In this document: in pieces, positions 48,349-56,093 of the stretch | Numbering within the stretch: the stretch's first letter is position 1 | Layout of the letters: every line of letters starts with the position of its first letter | From: Photobacterium sp. SKA34 | GTDB taxonomy: Bacteria > Pseudomonadota > Gammaproteobacteria > Enterobacterales > Vibrionaceae | NCBI RefSeq assembly: GCF_000153325.1 | Contig: NZ_CH724145.1 | Location: forward strand, 1 to 64,000 | Direction of reading: 5' to 3' | DNA length: 64,000 nt | Notes under the pieces: generated by a model | Database searches by the model: none | Seen by the model: the letters and a program-made list of their open reading frames with translations, nothing else | Told to the model about the DNA's origin: nothing | Program-made: the position numbers and the translations under genes

Positions 48349-48753
48349 TTAATTTGGCGAGTGTATGACACGGCTACCCACGACCAGTTTTCGATTAAAC
48401 TGTTTTGAGTTCCATGAGTAATTAATGGATGAAGGAATTTGAGTACTTTCACCCGATATGTTTTGAAGAGACAGGCTATCTATCTCAAAGTCTACGCCTT
48501 TCATCTTAAGGATTTCTCGCATAAGTGCGTCCGTCCCACCTGGATGAGTTGGCATTGGCTTACCCGTTAAACTATTCATTCGTGATTTGGTGTAAAGACC
48601 ATAGCCGATTTTCATTAATTCGCCTTGGTTTACTAATTGTTTCAAAGCGCGACCGACTTGATCATAACAAGCCACACCTTCAAAGTTTTTACGTTCAAAA
48701 ACATAACGTCTTGAACGTTTTATCTTTTGATAAATACGATCAGCTGTAGTCAT
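48349..48753 (-). CDS. AbiEi-like antitoxin/regulator (DUF6088-like)
   Basis: A 134-residue protein with an N-terminal winged helix (about 1-60: VFERKNFEGVACYDQVGRAL) and a C-terminal domain ending in KLVVGSRVIHSPN, as seen in the AbiEi-type partners of AbiEii toxins. ATG 48753 has GGAGG just upstream; an earlier ATG at 48765 overlaps that site. It probably represses its own promoter in the 177-bp AT-rich gap upstream. Confidence 0.78.
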   Translation of the reverse strand: MTTADRIYQKIKRSRRYVFERKNFEGVACYDQVGRALKQLVNQGELMKIGYGLYTKSRMNSLTGKPMPTHPGGTDALMREILKMKGVDFEIDSLSLQNISGESTQIPSSINYSWNSKQFNRKLVVGSRVIHSPN

Positions 48754-48942
48754 TTGAACCTCCATACTCTGACTTATAGCGAGTATAACTTACAAGCTTA
48801 ATTTAAGGAATAAATACGACATTACTTAATTCAAAAAAACGACATTTAAAAAACATTAATAATCATTAAGTAACTGTTATTTAATGTATTTGTTTTTTAA
48901 ATTTAAAGATTTAGGTGTAAAGTAATATCATCACGACATGAT

Positions 48943-49536
48943 TTACGAGTCGATGTTTTCTGATATATTGAGAGCGTCGTCAATTTCTACTCCTAAATAT
49001 CGAACAGTATTATCTAACTTCACATGACCAAGTAACAACTGTACAGCACGTATGTTTTTAGTTTTTGCGTAGATAAGTGTTGCCTTTGTTCTGCGCATTG
49101 AGTGCGTTCCGTAAAGGTAGGGATCATAACCAAGCTGAGAAGCCCATCGCCTAATTATTTTTAAATAACAACTGTAACTCATAGCCTTGCTTTGATTTCT
49201 GTCACTAGGAAATACAAAATCAGAAGGAGCTAAATTATTTTGTACAATCCATGTTGCTAAGGATTGTGCAGTTCGAGATGTAATTTCAAATTGTACTTCT
49301 CTATCAGTTTTACTTTGCCTATATAAAACACGGTTTTGAATAACACCACCAGATGAAATATCTCTAATTTTCAGCCTGAGTAAATCACAAGAACGTAGTT
49401 TGCTGTCTATCGCTAGGTTTAATAGTGCTAATTCCTTAATGTTTTTTTCAATTTCTAAGCGCGTTCGTATGCGCCAAATATCTTCCAGCTTGAAAGGTTT
49501 TTTCTGTCCAGTTAGATGACCTAATTTTGTCCACAT
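48943..49536 (-). CDS. Small tyrosine recombinase near the island's right end
   Basis: A 197-residue protein that is essentially a catalytic domain only. It shows the first Arg (DSKLRSCDLLRL), HSMRRT (H-x-x-R), LLGHVKLDNT and Y (VRYLG). It lacks a full core-binding domain, like Fim-type or phage-related short recombinases. It reads towards the island interior. It may be cargo from an earlier element or act on the island. Confidence 0.88.
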   Translation of the reverse strand: MWTKLGHLTGQKKPFKLEDIWRIRTRLEIEKNIKELALLNLAIDSKLRSCDLLRLKIRDISSGGVIQNRVLYRQSKTDREVQFEITSRTAQSLATWIVQNNLAPSDFVFPSDRNQSKAMSYSCYLKIIRRWASQLGYDPYLYGTHSMRRTKATLIYAKTKNIRAVQLLLGHVKLDNTVRYLGVEIDDALNISENIDS

Positions 49537-49778
49537 AATAAAGCCCTTACATTTGAGGTAAACGCTATTTAATTTTAGAAAACATAGATTTTGTTTTGCA
49601 TATTCATGCAGACTTAGGAAAGAAGCGTTAGAAGATAATAACGCCGATTTTATTATGAATGAGTATTTGCTCTAGCCAATTTTGGGGCAAAAGTTAGTTA
49701 GGTCTAAATGAATTAGGTCAGTTATACCAAGCGATTCAGTCCTGAAAATAAATAGGGGGGACGTCATGCAGCTTAAGA

Positions 49779-49789
49779 TTTTTATGACA
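49779..49789 (+). repeat. End-associated word TTTTTATGACA, right copy
   Basis: Direct-orientation copy of the word at 26451-26461. More TGACA words follow within 60 bp. Confidence 0.4.
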
Positions 49790-49937
49790 GATTCCAACTT
49801 GAAATATTGGAAAATAGAGTAAAATTGACAAAAAATATGACAATTGCTATTTTTTAAATTGAATAAGAAAAATTATTAACCTAACCCACTATTAAAGAAA
49901 GAGTTTTTTAAAATCGTCAATGTTTTTGTCCTATATT

Positions 49938-49949
49938 ATTTCCAAGGGT
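49938..49949 (-). repeat. Right terminal inverted repeat of the island
   Basis: ATTTCCAAGGGT is the reverse complement of ACCCTTGGAAAT, 11/12 identical to the left end. It is followed by GATCGCTC and then bcp codon 112 (ATGGGC), so the right junction carries extra bases that the left does not. Confidence 0.8.
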
Positions 49950-49957
49950 GATCGCTC

Positions 49958-50089
49958 ATGGGCAAAGAATATGACGGCTTACACCGCATCAGCTTTTTAA
50001 TTGATGAAAACGGTATGATTGAGCACGTATTTAATAAGTTTAAAACAAAAGATCACCACCAAGTGGTACTTGATTATTTAAATCAATGA
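49958..50089 (+). pseudogene. bcp: bcp 3' fragment
   Basis: The last 43 codons of the host bcp (MGKEYDGLHRISFLIDENG to DYLNQ), in frame with the fragment ending at 26412. It is followed by the shared bcp/perM terminator. The internal ATG is a normal Met codon of the protein; no ribosome-binding site makes it a likely start. Confidence 0.95.
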
Positions 50090-50113
50090 TCGCTGAGGTT
50101 TTAATTAGATATA

Positions 50114-50140
50114 AAAAAGGCCGTTTTCACGGCCTTTTTA
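50114..50140. terminator. Bidirectional terminator between bcp and perM
   Basis: Stem AAAAAGGCCGT and ACGGCCTTTTT with a 4-base loop and runs on both sides. It ends the original bcp transcript and the converging perM. Confidence 0.85.
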
Positions 50141-51226
50141 CTACACTTTTTCTGACACATCGGAAGATGATAAATTATTATCACTCGCAGGAAGCGCTCC
50201 CCACACAGCTTTGACTAATGTCGCTAATGGGATAGCAAAAAATACCCCCCAAAATCCCCATAATCCGCCAAAAACCAACACCGCAACAATAATTGCGACA
50301 GGATGTAGATTTACCGCTTCAGAAAATAGAATCGGTACTAATACATTGCCATCTAACATTTGAATAATGCCATATGCCAGTAATAGCCACCAAAAATCTG
50401 GCGTCCAGCCCCATTGGAATAATCCGACCATAGCAACAGGAACCGTTACAGCAGCCGCGCCAATGTAAGGTATAAGAACAGAAAGCCCTACTAACACACT
50501 TAATAATACGGCATAGCGTAAATCCATAACTTCAAATGTGACATAACTTGCAATGCCAACAATAATAATTTCAGTTACTTTGCCACGAATATAATTAGAG
50601 ATCTGCTGATTCATTTCGCTGCCAACTTTGCTGGCTAAACGACGATTTTTAGGTAAAACGTTTAATAACGTGCGCAGCATTTCGTCTTTATCTTTAAGTA
50701 AAAAGAAAACAAGCAACGGCACTAAGATTAGATATACCCCTATCGTTGCTAAACTGACTAATGATGCCAGTGAGCCTTTTACAACACTTTCGCCCAGCCC
50801 TAACACTTTCTCACGTAGTGTATTCATTAAATCAACCACTTGAGCCGGTTGAACAAAATCGGGGTAGCGTTCCGGTAAGCTAGATACATAGATTTGAAGG
50901 TCGTTAAACATCTTCGGCACATCAGCACTTAAATTGGTAATTTGATGCCAAATCGTCGGCACTAAACCAAATAAAGCAAGCACCATTAAACTGGCAAAGA
51001 CCAATAACACGATAGCGACTGAAAGGGTTCTTGGCATCCCTAGCTTATTTAACCTCGCAACTGGCCACTCTAATAAGTAAGCCAAGACAATAGCGACTAA
51101 TAACGGCGTAATTAAACTGCCCAAAAAGTAAATAGTAAGGAAGCCGCCGAGAAGAATAACAACAAGGCTTACAGCGTGGGGGTCTGAAAATCGACGCTGA
51201 TACCAGCGGTTTAGCATGTGTAACAT
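50141..51226 (-). CDS. perM: AI-2E family transporter PerM
   Basis: A 361-residue polytopic membrane protein of the AI-2E exporter/PerM family, with about seven to eight hydrophobic segments. The C-terminal PYIGAAAVTVPVA and LHPVAIIVAVLVFGGLWG stretches are conserved in the family. The substrate is not established; some members act in autoinducer or sodium transport. It is 8 bp after the TusA-like gene and near bepA, as in enterics. Confidence 0.88.
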   Translation of the reverse strand: MLHMLNRWYQRRFSDPHAVSLVVILLGGFLTIYFLGSLITPLLVAIVLAYLLEWPVARLNKLGMPRTLSVAIVLLVFASLMVLALFGLVPTIWHQITNLSADVPKMFNDLQIYVSSLPERYPDFVQPAQVVDLMNTLREKVLGLGESVVKGSLASLVSLATIGVYLILVPLLVFFLLKDKDEMLRTLLNVLPKNRRLASKVGSEMNQQISNYIRGKVTEIIIVGIASYVTFEVMDLRYAVLLSVLVGLSVLIPYIGAAAVTVPVAMVGLFQWGWTPDFWWLLLAYGIIQMLDGNVLVPILFSEAVNLHPVAIIVAVLVFGGLWGFWGVFFAIPLATLVKAVWGALPASDNNLSSSDVSEKV

Positions 51227-51234
51227 GTTGAGCT

Positions 51235-51459
51235 CTATCCTTTTTTCACCATCATGACCAATTGAGTATTATCATCAACTAATATATCGGTAATATAACC
51301 ATTATTATGCAAGAAACGAGGGATATCACATCTTGCTCCGCTGTCTGAAATTCGTATTTCTAACCCTTGATTGGGAAGAAGTGTTACGCATGCGCGTTTA
51401 GCTAACAATAAAGCCAGCGGACAACGTTGGGCCATTAGATCAAGCGATATAATTTCCAT
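51235..51459 (-). CDS. TusA-like sulfurtransferase-family protein
   Basis: A 74-residue single-domain protein of the TusA/SirA family. The family Cys is in AQRCPLALLLAKRA (C14). The canonical CPxP has Leu-Ala after CP here (CPLA), so sulfur-relay activity is not certain. It is cotranscribed with perM and divergent from bepA. Confidence 0.82.
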   Translation of the reverse strand: MEIISLDLMAQRCPLALLLAKRACVTLLPNQGLEIRISDSGARCDIPRFLHNNGYITDILVDDNTQLVMMVKKG

Positions 51460-51625
51460 TTCATTTAAGTGACAGATATTTTGTATTACCGTATTGTAAC
51501 CTCAGCACATATAAGATGCGAGATAGACAAAGGACATGAATCACATTAACGAACCTCTAAAGTATTTCGGTGTCCTAACCTATAGATATTTAAAGATAAC
51601 TCAACAAGGAGGTTGTATCATTCCC

Positions 51626-53083
51626 ATGTTTCGATTTGCCAAAGCACCGACCTATCTTTTGCTCTCTGCTCTTCTTAGTAGCAGTATTCCAGCTATTGCT
51701 AGTGATGATAATCGCTTACCTGAAATGGGAACGACAGCCTCTTCTACGTTAACGATTGATAAAGAGCGTGAATATGGCGATGCATATATGCGAGTTATAC
51801 GCGCGAGCCAGCCTGTTATCAGCGATCCTTTGCTATCTGATTATGTCCAATCATTAGGGCATAAGCTTGTCGCGAATGCAGAAGGTGTACGGACACCTTT
51901 TTATTTCTTCTTAATTCAAAATCACGAAATCAATGCGTTTGCTTTTTTTGGCGGCCATGTTGCGCTTCATTCTGGATTATTTTTGCATGCACAATCAGAA
52001 AGTGAACTGGCTTCTGTGCTTGCCCATGAAATCGCCCACGTTACACAACGTCATTTAGCGCGAAAAATGGAAGCTGACGCAAAAAATTCACCACTGACTG
52101 TGGCTGCATTGGTTGGTTCTTTACTATTAACCGTAGCAGCACCTGAAGCAGGTATTGCAGCCATTCATGCAACGACAGCTGCAAATATACAAGGACAAAT
52201 TAATTTTACCCGTAGTAACGAAAAAGAAGCTGATAGTATAGGTATTAAAACACTCGCCAAAGCAGGCTTTGATGCGCATGCCATGCCACGTTTTTTTGAG
52301 CGCTTAGCTGAACAATATCGTTACACCTCTAAATTACCGGCAATGCTACTTACTCACCCATTACCAGAATCTCGCGTCACAGATAGTCGTATGCGTGCAC
52401 GGAATTACCCTACCGTTGTACTTCCACCATCTGAGCGATACTTACTTGCGCGCTCACGTGTTGTCGCACGTAACGCAGGTTTTAGTGAAACATCATCATT
52501 AAACTGGCTAAATCGAGAATTAAAAAAGGCAGCGCCAAATCGTCGTAAAGAACTCAATTACGGTAAAGCTTTGGTTTATATCGATAATGCAAAATATCAA
52601 CAAGCTCACCAATTACTTGATCCATTAATTGCAGGTGAACCCGATAATATGTTCTACATCGATGCTGCAACAGATCTCGATCTCAATCAAAAACAATATG
52701 AGCGTGCTATTTCTCGATTAATAAATGCTCAAAAAAATAATCCCGATAGTAGTATATTACGAATAAATTTAGCCAATGCATACTTAGAAGCAGGAAAGTA
52801 TCAAAAGAGTATCCAAATATTAAATCGCTATACCTATGATCATCCTGACGATATAAATGGTTGGGCATTATTGGCAAAAAGTTATGCAAAACTAGGTAAT
52901 CGTGCCGCTGAGCTTGCATCATTTGGTGAATTACTTGCCTTGCGAGCACAATGGGATAAAGCTATTAATAATTATATGCAAGCAGCACAGATGGCAAAAT
53001 TAGGATCAATGGCTCAAGCCCGTTATGACGCACGAATTGATCAACTTCGCTTTCAACGTCAAAAATTCAAAGCATTACAATAA
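51626..53083 (+). CDS. bepA: Periplasmic chaperone/protease BepA
   Basis: A 486-residue M48 metalloprotease that helps mature LptD and degrades misfolded barrels. The signal peptide MFRFAKAPTYLLLSALL ends near SIPAIAS (residue 25). The zinc motif HEIAHVTQRH (HExxH) is near 138-147, with EKEADSIG supplying the third ligand near 202. The C-terminal third holds TPR repeats. ATG 51626 opens at the signal peptide and has GGAGG upstream; the frame upstream to 51536 has no such support. Confidence 0.94.
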   Translation: MFRFAKAPTYLLLSALLSSSIPAIASDDNRLPEMGTTASSTLTIDKEREYGDAYMRVIRASQPVISDPLLSDYVQSLGHKLVANAEGVRTPFYFFLIQNHEINAFAFFGGHVALHSGLFLHAQSESELASVLAHEIAHVTQRHLARKMEADAKNSPLTVAALVGSLLLTVAAPEAGIAAIHATTAANIQGQINFTRSNEKEADSIGIKTLAKAGFDAHAMPRFFERLAEQYRYTSKLPAMLLTHPLPESRVTDSRMRARNYPTVVLPPSERYLLARSRVVARNAGFSETSSLNWLNRELKKAAPNRRKELNYGKALVYIDNAKYQQAHQLLDPLIAGEPDNMFYIDAATDLDLNQKQYERAISRLINAQKNNPDSSILRINLANAYLEAGKYQKSIQILNRYTYDHPDDINGWALLAKSYAKLGNRAAELASFGELLALRAQWDKAINNYMQAAQMAKLGSMAQARYDARIDQLRFQRQKFKALQ

Positions 53084-53167
53084 CGTATTGATTAATTTAT
53101 TATAGATTATCAACAATAAATCAATACGAATAAAATACCCAGCAAATACTGTCATTCAGGAGAGGTC

Positions 53168-53518
53168 ATGTCAGTCACTATTTATCATAATCCTCGTTGT
53201 TCTAAAAGCCGTGAAACACTGGCGTTATTAGAAGAAAAAGGGATCACACCGACTATCATTAAATATCTAGAACAAACACCAAGTATCGCGGAATTAGAAA
53301 CGTTATACCGCCAACTGGGCTTGGACTCTGTGCGTAAGATGATGCGTACTAAAGAAGCAGATTATAAAGCTCTTGGACTCGGTAATAATGACGTATCTGA
53401 TGAGGCACTCTTCATTGCAATGAGTACTCATCCAAAGCTAATCGAACGTCCAATAGTGGTAAAAGGTGAAAAAGCCGCATTGGGTCGTCCACCAGAGCAA
53501 GTATTGGATATTTTATAA
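53168..53518 (+). CDS. yfgD: ArsC/YfgD-family reductase-like protein
   Basis: A 116-residue thioredoxin-fold protein of the ArsC family, with the active-site stretch YHNPRCSKSRETLALL (Cys near 11) and the conserved IERPIVVKGEKAALGRPPE ending. YfgD is next to bepA in E. coli too. It may act as an arsenate reductase, but chromosomal YfgD proteins are poorly studied. Its stop overlaps the next start. Confidence 0.88.
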   Translation: MSVTIYHNPRCSKSRETLALLEEKGITPTIIKYLEQTPSIAELETLYRQLGLDSVRKMMRTKEADYKALGLGNNDVSDEALFIAMSTHPKLIERPIVVKGEKAALGRPPEQVLDIL

Positions 53519-54093
53519 TGCAGAAAATCTTAGTTCTTTATTACAGCCGTCATGGTAATACACGTCAGTTAGCACGACACATTGGTCGCGGTATTGAGCA
53601 AGTATCTGGTTGTGAAGCAGTGCTAAGAACGGTTGCTGAAATCGGAACAAATGATCTTCAGCAATCAAACCTTGATCCAATTGTCAGTCATGACGATCTG
53701 AAACATTGCATTGGTTTAGCGATGGGAAGCCCTGTTCGGTTTGGTAATATGGCAGCGCCATTAAAACACTTTATTGATAGCACTAGCCAGGAATGGTTAT
53801 CAGGTACATTAATCGATAAACCAGCCTGTGTATTTACCTCATCCTCCTCCATGCATGGCGGTCAAGAAACAACGTTACAATCGATGATGTTACCGTTATT
53901 GCATCACGGCATGCTAATTGTTGGGATCCCTTATTCCGAACCCACTTTGCATACAACGCAACATGGAGGTACACCCTATGGGGCTTCACATCTCAACATT
54001 GGTACTAATAAGCAACTCCATAGTGATGAAATTGAACTTGCACAAGCTCTCGGTAAACGGCTCGCACTCACCGCTATGCAACTTCAGCGTTAA
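53518..54093 (+). CDS. wrbA: WrbA-family NAD(P)H:quinone oxidoreductase
   Basis: A 191-residue flavodoxin-like protein. The FMN phosphate loop is YYSRHGNTRQLARHI (near 8-22). The MGSPVRFGNMAAPLKHFID and TSSSSMHGGQETT segments are WrbA-like. It would reduce quinones by two electrons. The ATG overlaps the yfgD stop, so the two and the DUF2069 gene form an operon. Confidence 0.88.
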   Translation: MQKILVLYYSRHGNTRQLARHIGRGIEQVSGCEAVLRTVAEIGTNDLQQSNLDPIVSHDDLKHCIGLAMGSPVRFGNMAAPLKHFIDSTSQEWLSGTLIDKPACVFTSSSSMHGGQETTLQSMMLPLLHHGMLIVGIPYSEPTLHTTQHGGTPYGASHLNIGTNKQLHSDEIELAQALGKRLALTAMQLQR

Positions 54094-54122
54094 CTCATAT
54101 GGCTAACGAAAAGGAACATTCG

Positions 54123-54554
54123 ATGCCTCCAATGCAGACTCAAACACAATACATTTACCGCTTTGCCGTCTGTACGAATTTAGCCCTTATGCTATGGGTT
54201 GCGTTATGGCAAATAACCCTCTCTCCCCACCCACACCTTAATAACTGGGCAATGGCTGTTATTTGGATCATTCCTTTACTATTGCCATTACGTGGAATGT
54301 TAGCTGCGAAACCTTATACTTACGCATGGTCTAACTTCATTTTAATGTTTTATTTCCTGCATGCTCTAACGCTACTCACTATTGATGAAGGCGAACGCTG
54401 GTTAGCTGGCATAGAACTAGTACTCGTAACCATAGCTTTTCTCAGTAACATACTTTTTGCACGCATAAGAGCAAAAGAGCTAGGCATAAAACTCCAGCGC
54501 CTATCGCAAGTGGAGCGACAAGAACGCGAACGTTTTGAACCACCTAAAAATTAA
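54123..54554 (+). CDS. DUF2069 membrane protein
   Basis: A 143-residue inner-membrane protein with four hydrophobic segments (about 15-35, 40-60, 75-92, 98-115) and a charged C-terminal tail. It matches the small DUF2069 family typically found after wrbA in gammaproteobacteria. ATG 54123 follows AAGGAACATTCG; an upstream ATG at 54099 lacks a good site. Function unknown. Confidence 0.8.
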   Translation: MPPMQTQTQYIYRFAVCTNLALMLWVALWQITLSPHPHLNNWAMAVIWIIPLLLPLRGMLAAKPYTYAWSNFILMFYFLHALTLLTIDEGERWLAGIELVLVTIAFLSNILFARIRAKELGIKLQRLSQVERQERERFEPPKN

Positions 54555-54589
54555 ACCAATCGCTCATTCTCTAATTATGAGATATTAAA

Positions 54590-54610
54590 AAGCCCTCATA
54601 GTGAGGGCTT
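54590..54610. terminator. Terminator between DUF2069 and DUF2066 genes
   Basis: Stem AAGCCCTCA (54590-54598) / TGAGGGCTT (54602-54610) with a 3-base loop; modest A/T tracts on each side. It sits between converging genes. Confidence 0.65.
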
Positions 54611-54634
54611 AATCATTGCTATCAACACCGGATT

Positions 54635-55789
54635 CTAGTTATGCCATATATACATATCATCAGGCGCAACATAGTTTTCTGGTTGAATTTGTGGCTGTGA
54701 TTGCGTCGCTGTCACATCCAACGAATTAGGATCTTGGCTCACATCAGTATTTGGCAGTGTCATTGTGTTAGCATTAGTAACAGTAGAATCATCGGCACTA
54801 ATGCGACTCTCATGGCTCAATTCGCGCTTAAACTCAGCATCAGATGCTGATAAGTTCGTACGGAAAATAACCTTATCACCTTTAATATTTACCGCATTAG
54901 CACTACTTACTGTCGTCATATGATTAAGCATACGTTCAAGCGTGAAAAAGTCTTCTGTTGAATTGACATTCTCCACTTCAATATTAACGCTGCCTGACGC
55001 GACACCACCTAATGCGACAGCATATTTCTGCGCTAATGGGTTCGTCACTTGATTCATCATATCGCGGCTAGCTTGTGCCAATGTACCGCTCGCTTTGCCG
55101 GTAATAGGTTGAGTATCAGCTGCAATCGTTCTAGGCTGCTGAGCATACAGTTGCCATGTTAATTCAACCTTATCTGCACCTTGTTGACGAGCTTTTACTA
55201 ATAATAACCCCCCCGCATTATAACGTTGACTTCCGCTAGTGATGGGATCGATAAAACTCCCCCAAAGATCAGATACATGTACTGCTGTAACATCGTTAAA
55301 ATCACCTACAGGGAAAGTAATGGGTAGACCACGATCATTTGCAGCTTGTTTTGTATCAGCGACGAGTGCATTGGTTGATTGATCCCATAAAATATCTCGG
55401 CTATTACCGTTATCATCAACCATCCAAACAAGAATATTAGGACGTTGAGCACTCCAAAAATTCGCTTTAGCTTGTGTTAATAGCTGCTTAATTTGTACCT
55501 GATCAAACGTTAAATCTAGCGTCTTCTGTCCATTATCTTGGCCATAACCAAACTGGCTGACGTAATTTGAACTGTTTGCTATCGACTGAGCTACAACACT
55601 ATTTTGGGTAATATTCGGATTACCTGTCACTTTAACTAATACTTGCTTAAAGCCTTGCTCTCTTGCAGCTTGATCGGGTTTTTGACCATCAGCAGGCATC
55701 ACTACTTGAGCCTGATATAAATCACTGACAGTAGCAGCTTTAATAGGTAAAGCCAGTAGAGCTAAAAATAACAACGCAAATCGCAACAT
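54635..55789 (-). CDS. DUF2066 secreted protein
   Basis: A 384-residue protein with a cleavable signal peptide (MLRFALLFLALLALPIKA) and the YQAQVVMPADGQ start of the DUF2066 family. The C-terminal about 60 residues are Ser/Thr/Asn/Gln-rich and probably disordered. The family is widespread beside purM/upp or wrbA in gammaproteobacteria; its role is unknown. Confidence 0.85.
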   Translation of the reverse strand: MLRFALLFLALLALPIKAATVSDLYQAQVVMPADGQKPDQAAREQGFKQVLVKVTGNPNITQNSVVAQSIANSSNYVSQFGYGQDNGQKTLDLTFDQVQIKQLLTQAKANFWSAQRPNILVWMVDDNGNSRDILWDQSTNALVADTKQAANDRGLPITFPVGDFNDVTAVHVSDLWGSFIDPITSGSQRYNAGGLLLVKARQQGADKVELTWQLYAQQPRTIAADTQPITGKASGTLAQASRDMMNQVTNPLAQKYAVALGGVASGSVNIEVENVNSTEDFFTLERMLNHMTTVSSANAVNIKGDKVIFRTNLSASDAEFKRELSHESRISADDSTVTNANTMTLPNTDVSQDPNSLDVTATQSQPQIQPENYVAPDDMYIWHN

Positions 55790-56093
55790 ATCGCACTCGT
55801 AATTTACAAAAATAAGTCGTCAAAAAATAAAAAGATAATCAAAAAGACCTAAAGACTCATTGATATTCTGTATAGCTACATAATCTAAAATTAATTAGTT
55901 CTACAATATGTACTTTTTCCTGAACCAAAACAATACAACAAGCAAGAAACAAACCATTTGCTGAAAATATTCTCTAGTGAGAAATATTAGCATTTAAAAA
56001 ATTAGCATTATTTTTCTCTTAGTCTTCCTAGTTAATCGTTTGCTTTGTGTGATAGGATTGCGCGATTTTTTTTATGACAAGGTGATTTTGAAT
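55790..56093. other. AT-rich spacer upstream of uraA
   Basis: This gap of about 300 bp between divergent genes holds no gene I can support. It is strongly AT-rich and must contain the uraA and DUF2066 promoters. I see no clear attenuator or riboswitch. Confidence 0.5.

Larger units (their letters stand above)
26413..49957 (+). mobile_element. GInt-type genomic island inserted in bcp
   Basis: An island of about 23.5 kb interrupts bcp. It has the three-part plan described for GInt elements: a ginABCD-like operon at the left end (26502-32945), cargo (33113-49536) and a short AT-rich right end (about 49537-49957). The ends carry an imperfect inverted repeat (ACCCTTAGAAAT at left, ATTTCCAAGGGT at right). 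About 7-8 bases (GATCGCTC) lie between the right repeat and the bcp sequence. Cargo includes a replacement bcp, a serine recombinase, a helicase module hit by an IS66, a type I restriction cluster, an AbiE-type toxin-antitoxin pair and a second tyrosine recombinase. The GInt name rests on my recall of the published gene order. Confidence 0.85.
49537..49957. other. AT-rich non-coding right end of the island
   Basis: A stretch of about 420 bp with no credible gene. It holds several TGACA-type words (49779-49789, about 49826 and about 49837), a direct repeat of TTAGGTC near 49700-49735, and the terminal inverted repeat. A short AT-rich right end is a stated feature of GInt islands, presumably carrying recombinase sites. 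Confidence 0.65.
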
